Notes: generated by a model from the letters alone, not told the origin. A DNA stretch of 64,000 nucleotides from Chloroflexota bacterium (GCA_003577005.1 QEUW01000020.1:5795-69794); one strand, 5' to 3'. Shown: positions 28,095 to 36,479, counted from the first letter of the stretch. Program-made: numbers and translations.

Positions 28095-28511
28095 TCACGT
28101 AACGCCGATTTCCGTGGCCTGTTGGCGTAACTGGGGCAGCGTGGCCAGGCCGTGGTTGATTGCAGCCGGCCGGCGGTTGCGGTCCAGCCAGATCGTGGTG
28201 GGCACGGTCATCACACCAAAAAAGCGAGCGAGTTGATCGTGCGCTACGGCGTCGAAGGTGTGGATAGGGGCGCTACTCGCCGCCGCCAGTTGCGCCAGGA
28301 TCGGCGCCTGTTGGTAATGACATTGAGCGCAGTGATCCGCTGTAAAATAGAGCAGCGCCGGGCCAGCCGGCACCGCTTTCGCCACCTCGTCCGGCAGTGT
28401 CGTTTCCGCCAGCTTATGCAAGCGACGCACCTGGCAGCCGCGCCAGATGCACACCAACAACAGACTCAACCCCAGCACCACGGCGAGGATCAAGAGACGT
28501 TCGAGCAGCAT
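28095..28511 (-). CDS. Membrane-anchored thioredoxin-like protein
   Basis: This 138-residue protein has one N-terminal membrane helix (LLILAVVLGLSLLLVCIW). A thioredoxin fold follows, with active-site C61-AQ-C64 (YFTADHCAQCHYQQAPIL) and a cis-proline loop VMTVPTTIWL. The fold should face outward if the helix is a simple anchor. It lies at the 3' end of the minus-strand sulfur cluster, after the aldo/keto reductase. It may supply reducing power to the DUF4395 protein or the sulfur-transfer enzymes, but its partner is unknown. Confidence 0.8.
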   Translation of the reverse strand: MLLERLLILAVVLGLSLLLVCIWRGCQVRRLHKLAETTLPDEVAKAVPAGPALLYFTADHCAQCHYQQAPILAQLAAASSAPIHTFDAVAHDQLARFFGVMTVPTTIWLDRNRRPAAINHGLATLPQLRQQATEIGVT

Positions 28512-28547
28512 AAGAGGTACTCATTCCTTCTGTGGTTCACAACGCCA

Positions 28548-29528
28548 TCAGCTGTGGCCCAACACTGGGTGGGATTGGTAGGGTGCCTCCAGAAAGGCCA
28601 TTTCATCATCTGTCAGGCGGATCTCCAACGCCGCCACCGCTTCTTCCAGTTGATACATCTTGCTCGCCCCGATGATGGGCGCCGTCACGCCCGGCTTGTG
28701 GAGCATCCAGGCCAGGGCGACCTGGGCGGGAGATTTGCCGTGGTCTGCCGCCACCTTTTGCACCCGTTCCAGCGTGGCGAAGTCGTTTTCCTGGTAGTAC
28801 ATGCGGTGGGCAAAGTCATCGCTCTTGCTGCGCGGCGTCTCGCCACCCTTGTCGGGCGTCCGGTTGCCGGCGAGAAAGCCGCGCGCCAGCGGGCTCCAGG
28901 GGATGACACCAATACCCTGGTCGAGACAGAGCGGGATCATCTCGCGCTCCTCTTCACGGTAGACCAGGTTGTAGTGGTTCTGCATGGTCACAAAGCGCAC
29001 CCAGCCATTGAGGCTGGAGGTATAGAGCGCCTTGGCAAATTGCCAGGCATACATGCTCGAAGCGCCGATATAGCGCGCCTTGCCCGCCTTGACCACATCG
29101 TGCAACGCTTCGAGCGTCTCTTCGATGGGCGTCTCTTTGTCCCAGCGGTGGATCTGGTAGAGATCGACGTAATCGGTGCCCAGGCGGCGCAGCGAGGCAT
29201 CGATGCCGTCCATGATATGTTTGCGCGAAAGGCCACGCTGGTTGGGCTTGTTGCCCATGGGGTTATAGACCTTGGTGGCGATGACCACCTCGTCGCGTTT
29301 GGCAAAGTCGCGCAGCGCCCGGCCCGTCACCTCTTCGCTGACGCCCTGCGAGTAGACATCAGCGGTATCAAAGAAGTTGATCCCGGCCTCCAGCGCCCGG
29401 CGGATGAAGGGGCGGCTCTGTTCTTCATCCAGCACCCAGTCGCGCCATTGGGGCGTGCCATAGGTCATCATCCCCAGACAGAGGCGCGAGACCTTCAAAC
29501 CGGTGTTGCCAAGATTGACATAGTGCAT
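28548..29528 (-). CDS. Aldo/keto reductase
   Basis: This 326-residue NADPH-dependent AKR has the catalytic tetrad in context: Asp in FFDTADVY, Tyr in DVYSQG, Lys in IATKVYNPM, and His in LYQIHRWD. The C-terminal cofactor region (APIIGASKMYQLEEAVAAL) is intact. It starts MHYVNLGNTGLKVSRLCLG. It is of the subgroup that includes YajO and voltage-gated K+-channel beta-like AKRs. Substrate unknown. It is transcribed with the thioredoxin-like gene (36 bp apart). Confidence 0.9.
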   Translation of the reverse strand: MHYVNLGNTGLKVSRLCLGMMTYGTPQWRDWVLDEEQSRPFIRRALEAGINFFDTADVYSQGVSEEVTGRALRDFAKRDEVVIATKVYNPMGNKPNQRGLSRKHIMDGIDASLRRLGTDYVDLYQIHRWDKETPIEETLEALHDVVKAGKARYIGASSMYAWQFAKALYTSSLNGWVRFVTMQNHYNLVYREEEREMIPLCLDQGIGVIPWSPLARGFLAGNRTPDKGGETPRSKSDDFAHRMYYQENDFATLERVQKVAADHGKSPAQVALAWMLHKPGVTAPIIGASKMYQLEEAVAALEIRLTDDEMAFLEAPYQSHPVLGHS

Positions 29529-29562
29529 GGGAAATCCCCTAACAGCAGTTGGCGCTTAGCGC

Positions 29563-29664
29563 CCGCTTTGCGAACACAGAGAACACGGAGAAGACACAGA
29601 GTTTTTCCCTCTCTTCCTCTGTGTTCTCTGTGTCTCCTCCGTGCCCTCTGTGAACCTTATACAT
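29563..29664. repeat. Inverted repeat, CACAGAG family
   Basis: A left arm GAACACAGAGAACACGG / AGAAGACACAGAG faces a right arm CTCTGTGTTCTCTGTGTC / TCCTCCGTGCCCTCTGTGAAC. It is a clear member of the family at 5684-5845 and 53045-53138. It ends at the stop codon of the DUF4395 gene. Confidence 0.85.
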
Positions 29665-30103
29665 TTTGCCAGCCGGGCAGCGACAGATGAACGCCCCGGC
29701 GCGCCAGTTGAAAGTAGAGGAAGCAGCCGACGCAGAAGCCAAAGAAGAGGTTGACCGCAGCTAATATCACAACGATCCCAGCCAGCGACCAACCGAGCAG
29801 CGGTGCGCCGGCGAGCAGAGCCAATGTGCTGGCCGCCAGAAAGATGCCGCCCACGCCTTGGGCAAAGAGGTGGGGCTGTGGGTCATCGGGCTGGAGATCG
29901 GGCTGGAGCAAACCGGCCGGTTTCAACAGTCGGGCGTACACCAGCTTGAACAGACTGGCTTTGGGCCACGCTGTGCCAATCAGCATCACCGCGGCGACAA
30001 ATGCCACTAGCCACCACTGGTCAAAGAGAAACGCCAGGATCAACAAGCCGATAATTGACACCTGATTGACGCGCAATGCCGTGTGATCGACTTTGGGTTT
30101 CAT
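29657..30103 (-). CDS. DUF4395 membrane protein
   Basis: This 148-residue protein has about four helices and the DUF4395 layout: VDHTALRVNQVSIIGLL at the N-terminus, then a late FFGFCVGCFLYFQLARRG with C124 and C127 in or beside a membrane helix. DUF4395 proteins are linked with thioredoxin and sulfur-handling genes, but their chemistry is not settled. The ATG at 30103 is preceded by AGAGG. It sits between the CysM-like and AKR genes in the minus-strand cluster. The intramembrane CxxC could relay electrons or sulfur; that is inference. Confidence 0.8.
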   Translation of the reverse strand: MKPKVDHTALRVNQVSIIGLLILAFLFDQWWLVAFVAAVMLIGTAWPKASLFKLVYARLLKPAGLLQPDLQPDDPQPHLFAQGVGGIFLAASTLALLAGAPLLGWSLAGIVVILAAVNLFFGFCVGCFLYFQLARRGVHLSLPGWQNV

Positions 30104-30163
30104 AGATATACCTCTGAGAACGCAAAGGGGCATCGCACGCTGGGCGTGCAACGCACCGGCGGC

Positions 30164-31147
30164 CTAATCAAAGATTCCCAGGCTGACATACTTGCTGCCA
30201 TCGTCCGGCAACAGGGTCACCACCAGGCCGCGTTCCAGCGCCTGCGCCACCTGGATCGCTCCAGCCGCCGCCGCACCGGCGCTGACGCCGACAAAGAGAC
30301 CGGCCTCGCGGGCCAGACGGCGCGTCATCGTCCACGCCTCCTCCGGGTCCAGCCGCAGATCTTGATCGATGAGCGACGGGTCCCAGATTTCAGGCATGAT
30401 GGCCGTCTCCAGGTGTTTGAGACCTTCGATCACCGATAACTCATCGGCCGGCTGCAGGGCGACCAGTTGGATGGCAGGGTTCTGCCGCTTCAGATAACGA
30501 CCGGCGCCCACAAAGGTGCCGGTCGTGCCCAAACCGCAGACAAAATGGGTGACAGCGCCGTCGGTCTGGCGCCAGATTTCGGGGCCGGTGGTGTCGTAGT
30601 GGGCGCGCCAGTTGGCCGGGTTGTTGTACTGGTTGGCGTAGAAATAGCGCTCGGGCTCAGCCGCCACTAGCTCGCGCACCAGGCGGATGGCGCCATCCGA
30701 ACCCTCCAGCGGGTCGGATTCGATAAGCGTGGCGCCGTACGCTTTGGCCAACGCCTTGCGTTCCTTGCTGACATTGGCCGGCATGACCAGATGGATTCTG
30801 TACCCCTTGAGCGCCCCGATCATGGCAAAGGCGATGCCGGTATTGCCCGAACTGCTGTCGATGAGGATCTTGTCCGGCGTCAACTGGCCGCTGCGCTCGG
30901 CCTCTTCCACAATGCGCAACGCCGCCCGCGCCTTGACCGAGCCACTCGGATTGTACCACTCGGCCTTGGCATAGACCCCAACCGTTGGCGATACACCCAG
31001 CCGTTGCGCAAAAGCGCTCAAATCAAGCAGCGGCGTATTCCCGATCTGGTCGAGCACCGTCGTTACCTCCGGTCGCACCTGGTTTACCACCGGCGCCCGG
31101 CGCAGCGTTCGGGTCACTTCATTGACAAGCGTCTGTTGCATAGTCAT
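30164..31147 (-). CDS. cysM: Cysteine synthase (CysM/CysK family)
   Basis: This 327-residue PLP enzyme has a Schiff-base lysine K72 in NPSGSVKARAAL, the substrate loop SSSGNTG and the phosphate loop CGLGTTGTFVG. It makes cysteine from an activated serine and a sulfur donor. Being directly downstream of a sulfur-carrier protein and its activating enzyme suggests it uses thiocarboxylated carrier protein, as mycobacterial CysM uses CysO. The ~30 residue N-terminal extension before VLDQIGNTPLL is unusual. The start among ATG 31147, ATG 31141 and TTG 31162 is uncertain. Confidence 0.85.
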   Translation of the reverse strand: MTMQQTLVNEVTRTLRRAPVVNQVRPEVTTVLDQIGNTPLLDLSAFAQRLGVSPTVGVYAKAEWYNPSGSVKARAALRIVEEAERSGQLTPDKILIDSSSGNTGIAFAMIGALKGYRIHLVMPANVSKERKALAKAYGATLIESDPLEGSDGAIRLVRELVAAEPERYFYANQYNNPANWRAHYDTTGPEIWRQTDGAVTHFVCGLGTTGTFVGAGRYLKRQNPAIQLVALQPADELSVIEGLKHLETAIMPEIWDPSLIDQDLRLDPEEAWTMTRRLAREAGLFVGVSAGAAAAGAIQVAQALERGLVVTLLPDDGSKYVSLGIFD

Positions 31148-31162
31148 AGGCGTCACTTTCAA

Positions 31163-31219
31163 GAGATTGGAGATTGAGAGATTGGAGCAAAATCTCTTAA
31201 TCTCTCAATCTCCAATCTC
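31163..31219. repeat. Perfect 21-bp inverted repeat, GAGATTGGA words
   Basis: 31163-31183 and 31199-31219 are exact complements around a 15-nt loop. The right arm ends at the stop codon of the rhodanese-ThiF gene and the left arm starts just before the CysM-like start. The hairpin therefore fills the whole gap within an operon. Confidence 0.88.
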
Positions 31220-32455
31220 TCAGGCAAAAGCCAACTCACGCGCTTCCTCGGCATGATGCCCATTGCGCGAGGGCAGGCCGCAGAACTGTTCGTAGTCGAT
31301 CAACTCGGTGACCGTCGGGTGGTCGCCGCAGACCGGGCAATCGGGGTTGCGGCGGATCTTGAGCGTGCGGAAGCTCATGTCGAGCGTGTCGATCATGAGC
31401 AGCTTGCCGACCAGTGGTTCACCGATGCCCAAGAGCACCTTGATCGCTTCGATGGCCTGGATCGAGCCGACGATGCCGGGCAGCACGCCCAACACGCCCG
31501 CTTCGGCGCAACTGGGCACCTCGCCCGGCGGGGGCGGGTCGGGGTAGAGGCAGCGATAGCACGGCCCGCCTTCGATGCCGTGGGCATGGTCGGCCGGCTG
31601 GTAGACCGTCGCCTGCCCCTCGAACATAAAGATGCTGGCGTCCACCAACGGTTTCTTCAAAAACTGGCAGGCGTCATTGACCAGGTAGCGCGTCGGGAAG
31701 TTGTCCGACCCGTTGAGCACGATGTCATATTCGCGGATGATCTCCAGCGCATTCTCGCTGGTGATCGGTTCGCGATAGCCGACCACCTTGATATCGGGAT
31801 TGAGATCGATCAGCCGGTCCGCCGCCGATTCCACCTTGGGCCGGCCCACATCTTTGTTGCCGTGGAGCACCTGGCGCTGCAGGTTGGAGACATCGACATC
31901 GTCAAAATCGACGATGCCAATCGTGCCCACGCCGGCTGCGGCCAGATAGAGCGCCGCCGGGCTCCCCAGGCCACCGGCGCCAATGAGCAAGACTTTGCTG
32001 TCTAGCAATTTGAGCTGGCCGGCCTCGCCGATCTCGCTCAGCATCGTGTGGCGGCTGTAGCGGATGCGCTGCTCCTCGTTGAGGAAGGTGGGCACCTTGA
32101 ACGAAAAGCCGGCGTTCTTCCAACCGTTGAAGCCACCGATCAGCGAAATGACGTTCTGATACCCCATCTCCTTCAGGTTGCGCGCCGCCAACGCCGAGCG
32201 GACACCACCGGCGCAGTAGAGCACCACCGGCTTCTCCCGGTCGGGCTGGTGCTGTTCGATCTGCAATTCGAGAAAGCCGCGCGGGATAAAGACCGCATCA
32301 GGGATATGGCCCTGGACAAACTCGTCGCGCTCGCGGACATCCACCACCGTGGGCTTTTGGCCGTTGTCGAGCATCTGCTTGAGCTGGGCGGCAGATATTT
32401 CTTGAATCTGACTCTTAGCCAGTTGTACCAACTGGTCTCGGTTGATCCGACTCAT
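31220..32455 (-). CDS. Rhodanese-ThiF/MoeB fusion (sulfur-carrier adenylyl/sulfurtransferase)
   Basis: This 411-residue protein has an N-terminal rhodanese domain (residues ~15-112; active-site C81 in LYCAGGVRS). A complete ThiF/MoeB E1-like domain follows, with the nucleotide loop GAGGLGSPAALYLA, zinc pairs in CYRCLYP and CPVCGDH, and the CAEAGVLG region. It adenylates the C-terminal glycine of a ubiquitin-like carrier and places sulfur on it. Uba4/MOCS3-type proteins carry rhodanese at the C-terminus; here the order is reversed. It is downstream of the carrier gene and upstream of the CysM-like gene. Confidence 0.92.
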   Translation of the reverse strand: MSRINRDQLVQLAKSQIQEISAAQLKQMLDNGQKPTVVDVRERDEFVQGHIPDAVFIPRGFLELQIEQHQPDREKPVVLYCAGGVRSALAARNLKEMGYQNVISLIGGFNGWKNAGFSFKVPTFLNEEQRIRYSRHTMLSEIGEAGQLKLLDSKVLLIGAGGLGSPAALYLAAAGVGTIGIVDFDDVDVSNLQRQVLHGNKDVGRPKVESAADRLIDLNPDIKVVGYREPITSENALEIIREYDIVLNGSDNFPTRYLVNDACQFLKKPLVDASIFMFEGQATVYQPADHAHGIEGGPCYRCLYPDPPPPGEVPSCAEAGVLGVLPGIVGSIQAIEAIKVLLGIGEPLVGKLLMIDTLDMSFRTLKIRRNPDCPVCGDHPTVTELIDYEQFCGLPSRNGHHAEEARELAFA

Positions 32456-32506
32456 TGTGGTTCTCTCCCTACTATCTTGCTACCGTGACAGACCAGGCTT
32501 GTGTGG

Positions 32507-32785
32507 TCATCTGTCACCCCCGGCCATGGCCGGCACGATCGAGACCTGGTCGCTCTCGGAAACTGGTGTGGCAAGCCCGTCGAGCGTGCGGATTTCGCTG
32601 TCGTTGATAAAGACATTGATAAACCGCTTCACATTCCCATCGCCGTCGAGAACTCGTTCGGCAATGCCTGGAAAGTCGCGTTCGAGCGCCTGGATCAGGC
32701 TGCCGACATCATCCCCGCTGACCGTTAGTTTCCCTTGACCGCCGGTCAGCCGGCGCAACGGGGTTGGAATCAACACAGTCGCCAT
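32507..32785 (-). CDS. MoaD/ThiS/CysO-like sulfur carrier protein with Asp-Arg extension
   Basis: This 92-residue beta-grasp protein has VLIPTPLRRLTGG at the start, INVFINDSEIRTLDG in the middle, and SDQVSIVPAMAGG at the end. The usual terminal Gly-Gly (G89-G90) is followed by D91-R92 before the stop, so the glycine is capped and would need trimming before adenylation. It is the first gene of the minus-strand sulfur cluster, followed by the rhodanese-ThiF activator and a CysM-like synthase. The context favours cysteine synthesis over molybdopterin or thiamine. Confidence 0.88.
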   Translation of the reverse strand: MATVLIPTPLRRLTGGQGKLTVSGDDVGSLIQALERDFPGIAERVLDGDGNVKRFINVFINDSEIRTLDGLATPVSESDQVSIVPAMAGGDR

Positions 32786-32825
32786 TCACTACATCTCCTG
32801 TCTTTCGCAGATTGCATTCGAATTT

Positions 32826-32877
32826 TTCTTTATCCACAGGTAACATAGATTTCTTTTACTCTGTGTAACCTGTGGAT
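32826..32877. repeat. Inverted repeat, CACAG family (short)
   Basis: TTATCCACAGGTAACATAGA faces CTCTGTGTAACCTGTGGAT, with a short T-rich loop. It lies upstream of the sulfur carrier gene. Confidence 0.75.
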
Positions 32878-32882
32878 CAAAA

Positions 32883-32915
32883 ACGCCGGGTCCATCACAG
32901 CGATGAACCCGGCGT
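32883..32915. repeat. Hairpin ACGCCGGGTCCATC
   Basis: 32883-32896 pairs with 32902-32915 (GATGAACCCGGCGT) around five nt, with one mismatch. Confidence 0.7.
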
Positions 32916-33185
32916 AGAGAGAACGTAGCCTAAAGCGTACACAGACATCTCGTTCATTTTGTTCTCAGCGTTCGACCAGGCGTCTGTCGATTGTCTGTCG
33001 ATTGTAGCCCAGAACGAACTGCGAGCCTTGCACCATGCTTCATCGCTTGCAGGGTCGATCCGCGGGGCAGCCAGCCACAGCGCTGGCGGCGCCCGCTAGC
33101 GACACGAGCAAGTAAGATGGAAGGACTCGGTGCAAAGCTGAACAAACATGACGATTTTTGCTATCTTCCTAGGAACAACGACAAT

Positions 33186-33224
33186 CAAACAAAGCGTAAC
33201 AGGGCCAAACAAAGCGTAACAGGG
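33186..33224. repeat. Two-copy 19-bp tandem repeat
   Basis: CAAACAAAGCGTAACAGGG occurs at 33186-33204 and 33206-33224 with a 1-bp spacer. Confidence 0.85.
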
Positions 33225-33388
33225 CGCTATAAATTTTATACCGCCATTATATGCATAAATGAACCGTTTGTCAACACGCGAAACCCCGGCGGCAGCAATT
33301 CCAAATATGAAATTCCTGAACCGGCGGGGCGTATTTCAGTTTTGAGCGAGTTTTTTGCCCGCTCACCACACTGGAGTGACCCGGCACC

Positions 33389-33808
33389 TCACTCCTGCGG
33401 GATCACCTCATACCGGACAGCCGCCTGATCAAGCAGCCTACCCAGGCGGTCGGCATCTTCAACCGTTACGTCGGAGTTTCTAATAATCTCCACCTTTCCC
33501 CCGGCTGCCTGAACTTCGCTCACGATGTTTGTAAACTCAGCCTCGTTGATCACGGTTCCATTATACACGATCTCATCGCCCCGCCAGGTAAAGCGAGCAA
33601 CCGGTTGTGGTGATCCAGCTGTATTCGAATTGTCAACCTGGTCGCTGCGGACGAACTGGGGCAATTCGATGTTGCGTAGAAATTCTGTCGCCCGCTGGAA
33701 CTCGACATTGCTCAGAAAGTCAAGGTTACCCGACCATCGCGGTAATACCATATAGACCAAAATACCTATGACGGCGAGTATAACAATGAGTCGTAGTAGG
33801 AATCTCAT
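33389..33808 (-). CDS. Single-helix membrane protein, function unknown
   Basis: This 139-residue protein begins MRFLLRLIVILAVIGILVYM, a signal anchor. A soluble part of about 115 residues ends with a small alpha/beta region (VVYNGTVIN-type strand, EVQAAGGKVEIIRNSDVTVE, DADRLGRLLDQAAVRYEVI). AAAGGAG before the ATG supports translation. I do not recognise the family. It stands alone between two intergenic gaps. Confidence 0.65.
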   Translation of the reverse strand: MRFLLRLIVILAVIGILVYMVLPRWSGNLDFLSNVEFQRATEFLRNIELPQFVRSDQVDNSNTAGSPQPVARFTWRGDEIVYNGTVINEAEFTNIVSEVQAAGGKVEIIRNSDVTVEDADRLGRLLDQAAVRYEVIPQE

Positions 33809-34001
33809 CGCATTGGTCTCCTTTCATTTTGACCCATAGAGACCAGTATACACGAGAACTCAACGTGGCAGGGTAGGAGACGAGGGTACAAACCTTGCGC
33901 AGCCGGTCACGTATCAGCCCGGATGCCCAACCCTTGTGCCGCGGAGTTCGCACGCCCATGTGCCGACCACCTGTTGGCATGTGAGCGTGCCCGCAGCGGC
34001 A

Positions 34002-35021
34002 TCAGGAGTTGTTTGGCAAGGAACCAGCCACACCACTGGGCACCTGCTGCCCATGCCACCAGGTGAACAAAGTGGTCAACAAGACAGTGCCGGCAAGCAG
34101 CGCAAACGCACTCCACGTGGCGCCGTCGGGGGCAGTCAGCGGTTGGCCGCGCAACGCTTGCCACGTCAACAACAGCGTCAAGCCGAGATAGTTCAAGCCC
34201 GCTGTCCACACAAGGACCAGGCGATGAGCCTGCGGCAACCTACGGCGCATAGCAGGCCGGGTCAGCACCCAGCCAACTAACGGCAACATCTGCATGCCGT
34301 GCAGCCCGACAAAGTGGGGGACGCGCAGGTCGCCGCCTTCGGTGCTCCAGCCCACCAGTGGCAGACCCGGCCCGCCATCCTCGACGCCGACGCTATGGGC
34401 GCCGATGGCAGTGACCGGCTCGCCCGCTGCCAGCAGTTGGCGTTGCGCCGGGGTCGGGCCGGCGGTCATAAGGAAAGCCACCGCCATACCGGCAAACGAG
34501 ATCAGTACCCCCAGCCGTAGCCCCCAGGCAAAGACCGGATCGGGCAGCCGCTGCCCAAGCAATAGGATCGCCAGCCCCAGGTTGAGTAGGGCGATAAGCG
34601 TGATAAAGCCACCCATGATACTAAATACGGTCGCATCAAAGACTGTCGCCGCATTGAAATGGCTGGCAGTGCCGCGTATTACCTGCATGGCGATCAACGA
34701 TGTCTCCACCAGTAGTGCTACCCCGGTAGCGCCGGCTGCAAACTGTTTGAAGCGAGGCCAGCCACGCACATAGCCCAAGAGCCAGAGAAAGGTAAAGGCG
34801 TAGATACCGCCCGAAAGGGCAAACTTGAGGGGCTTGACCCAGGCCGGCTGCCCCAGGATCGTGCTGGGGTCCACCGCCCAGGCCACCAAAAAGAGCGGGA
34901 TCAAGGCCAGATGGGCCAGCCCGGCCAGTGTGAGCAGCCAGTTTGCCGCCCACGCCCGGCGGATGGAGTGGAGAAGCTTGATCTGCCGCAGCGCGGGCAA
35001 GGCGGTTGTAAGTGTAGTCAT
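34002..35021 (-). CDS. Multi-pass membrane protein, function unknown
   Basis: A 339-residue protein with about eight helices. Noticeable loops are VDPSTILGQPAWVKPLKFAL and RVPHFVGLHGMQMLPLVGW, the latter with two histidines at a helix start, as in haem- or metal-binding membrane proteins. I cannot name the family. The ATG at 35021 has GGAGG six nt upstream, which excludes the longer in-frame start. Confidence 0.7.
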   Translation of the reverse strand: MTTLTTALPALRQIKLLHSIRRAWAANWLLTLAGLAHLALIPLFLVAWAVDPSTILGQPAWVKPLKFALSGGIYAFTFLWLLGYVRGWPRFKQFAAGATGVALLVETSLIAMQVIRGTASHFNAATVFDATVFSIMGGFITLIALLNLGLAILLLGQRLPDPVFAWGLRLGVLISFAGMAVAFLMTAGPTPAQRQLLAAGEPVTAIGAHSVGVEDGGPGLPLVGWSTEGGDLRVPHFVGLHGMQMLPLVGWVLTRPAMRRRLPQAHRLVLVWTAGLNYLGLTLLLTWQALRGQPLTAPDGATWSAFALLAGTVLLTTLFTWWHGQQVPSGVAGSLPNNS

Positions 35022-35306
35022 TGTATCCTCCAATTTAGTGATACCCAGGTGTCGAAGTGGTCCGAGTGACCGCATTCATTAGCGCCAGCGGCACGACCAT
35101 CCACTGCGAACTCACAATACGCTGCGTCCAGCGCCAGTGGGGGCAAGAGGATCATCAGCAGCCAGAAGGGCATGATCCAGAGATTAGCTGTATTGACACA
35201 TCAAGTTGGGTAGCGAGTCAGGAGGTGCGACGCACTTTGTCAAGTGCGTTGCACCTGGATTGCATGACCTAACTTCATTTGTCAGTAACACCTCGCAACC
35301 CGCAAC
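35022..35306. other. Short intergenic region with hairpin and possible gene remnant
   Basis: It holds the inverted repeat at 35223-35256. On the minus strand near 35175-35100 a short frame (LWIMPFWLLMILLPPLAL) reads like a lone membrane helix, perhaps a vestige. It is too short and lacks a start signal, so it is not called as a gene. Confidence 0.4.
35223..35256. repeat. Inverted repeat, AGGTGCGACGCACTT family
   Basis: AGGTGCGACGCACTT (35223-35237) pairs with AAGTGCGTTGCACCT (35242-35256), one mismatch, 4-nt loop. Other members lie at 41481, 42361, 46302, 46481 and 49315. Confidence 0.85.
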
Positions 35307-35759
35307 TCAGTAACCAAATCCCCGCGCCATCAATACCGCCGCCAGCGGGATCAACGCCAGCAACGCCAGTTCGGACAAGACAAAGCGGCGGGTGCGGCCC
35401 ACCTCGGCCAGCGGCACCGGCTTGTCGCCGTGGCTTTCTGCCTGGCGCATCCAGCGAATAAACTGGATGGTCGGCGCAATCGAAACCAGCGCAACGATAA
35501 CAAAGAGACCAATCTTGACATAGAAGAGCGGATTCTGTAGATAGAAAGGCGCGCCCTTTAACCCCCAGAAGACGCGCGCCAGCCCGCTCGCCAGGGCAAG
35601 GATAGCGGCGCCAAAATAAAAGAGGTCGATCCGCCCCAAGAGGCCAACCTGCGGCCAGCGCAGGCCGGGCCGGCAGAGCACAGCTTCGAGCGCCAGCGTA
35701 GTCGCCGTGGCAAGGATGGCAAAAAAGTGGGCGTAAGCAAGTAGAGCATCTTGCAACAT
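35307..35759 (-). CDS. DUF2214-like membrane protein
   Basis: This 150-residue protein has four helices and conserved RIDLFYFGAAILALASGLAR and NPLFYVKIGLFVIVALVS segments typical of DUF2214. The function of that family is unknown. GGGAGG six nt before the ATG at 35759 decides the start over an ATG one codon earlier. A palindrome upstream (35800-35814) matches one upstream of the adjacent TetR gene, so the TetR protein probably represses this gene. Confidence 0.8.
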   Translation of the reverse strand: MLQDALLAYAHFFAILATATTLALEAVLCRPGLRWPQVGLLGRIDLFYFGAAILALASGLARVFWGLKGAPFYLQNPLFYVKIGLFVIVALVSIAPTIQFIRWMRQAESHGDKPVPLAEVGRTRRFVLSELALLALIPLAAVLMARGFGY

Positions 35760-35799
35760 CATTTTCCTCCCGCGCAGATAATCGAACGATCGATGCTTC

Positions 35800-35814
35800 C
35801 CGAACAGTGTTCGG
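35800..35814. promoter_or_regulatory. Candidate TetR operator upstream of the DUF2214-like gene
   Basis: CCGAACAGTGTTCGG is a perfect 7+1+7 palindrome 41 bp before the start codon. It shares CCGAA-n5-TTCGG with the site at 36502-36516. Confidence 0.7.
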
Positions 35815-35831
35815 TCCAGCACAAAAAAAAT

Positions 35832-36479
35832 TCAAGCGACCCCGGTCGACCGCAGCGCCAACCCTTTGCCAAACGCCATGAGCGTCTCGCGCGCGATTGT
35901 GGCAAAATCGGCTTCGAGCGGGCGTAAAGCTGTCACCCGGAGCATGGCGACCCCATGCACAGTTGACCAGGCGGCAAAGGCCATTTCGAGAACACCTATC
36001 CCTGGACGAACCCGCAACACCCCTTCGCGCACCCCCCGTTCGATAGCTTTGATCAGGATGGCGAAGGATGAATCCTCACCCGTCGCCCCGCTAGCCAACC
36101 ACGCTTCGACACTCACCGGCTCACCGGCGCCAACGGGCAACGTTGTGAACATCAGGAGGAAGAAATCAGGATATTGCACGGCGAACTCGATGTAGGCCAG
36201 CCCGATCTCCAAGAAATAATCGAGAAACGGCTGGTCCTTGTCCACCGCAGCCATGTAAGCGGTAAGGCGCTGCTGCCCCTGCCGGCAGAGGGCGCCGATG
36301 ATCTCTTCTTTGCTGCCAAAATACTCGTAGAGCCCCGCCGGGCTGTAGTCGATGCGCTCGGCGATGGCGCGCATGGAGAGGCCGTCGATGCCCTTTTCGT
36401 TGATCAACTGGCGGGCAGCGTCTAGAATGGCTTGGTGGGTGCGCTGTTGGCGCTTTTCTCGGGGTGTCAAATCGGACAT
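35832..36479 (-). CDS. TetR family transcriptional regulator (WHG-type C-terminal domain)
   Basis: This 215-residue protein has an N-terminal HTH (AILDAARQLINEKGIDGLSM, AIAERIDYSPAGLYEYFGSK). Its ligand-binding half contains AFAAWSTVHGVAMLRV, matching TetR_C_33/WHG proteins. The start MSDLTPREKRQQ at 36479 is the usual form. A palindrome 23-37 bp upstream (36502-36516) recurs before the downstream DUF2214-like gene, implying autorepression and control of that gene. Ligand unknown. Confidence 0.9.
   Translation of the reverse strand: MSDLTPREKRQQRTHQAILDAARQLINEKGIDGLSMRAIAERIDYSPAGLYEYFGSKEEIIGALCRQGQQRLTAYMAAVDKDQPFLDYFLEIGLAYIEFAVQYPDFFLLMFTTLPVGAGEPVSVEAWLASGATGEDSSFAILIKAIERGVREGVLRVRPGIGVLEMAFAAWSTVHGVAMLRVTALRPLEADFATIARETLMAFGKGLALRSTGVA

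Larger units (their letters stand above)
32786..33388. other. Intergenic region of about 600 bp
   Basis: No credible gene was seen. It contains an inverted repeat of the CACAGAG type (32826-32877), a GC-rich hairpin (32883-32915) and a 20-bp-period tandem pair (33186-33224). An open frame across 32991-33428 has no coding character. Confidence 0.6.

Noticed and set aside
28152..29690. Long open frame antisense to the thioredoxin-like and aldo/keto reductase genes
   Set aside because: It is a by-product of GC-rich codon use in the real minus-strand genes, which have clear family motifs.
32991..33428. Open frame of 145 codons in the gap upstream of the sulfur carrier
   Set aside because: It crosses a tandem repeat and the start of another gene, has no ribosome site, and shows no domain.
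35100..35190. Short minus-strand frame with one membrane helix
   Set aside because: It is too short, has no ribosome site and only one helix; at most a gene remnant.
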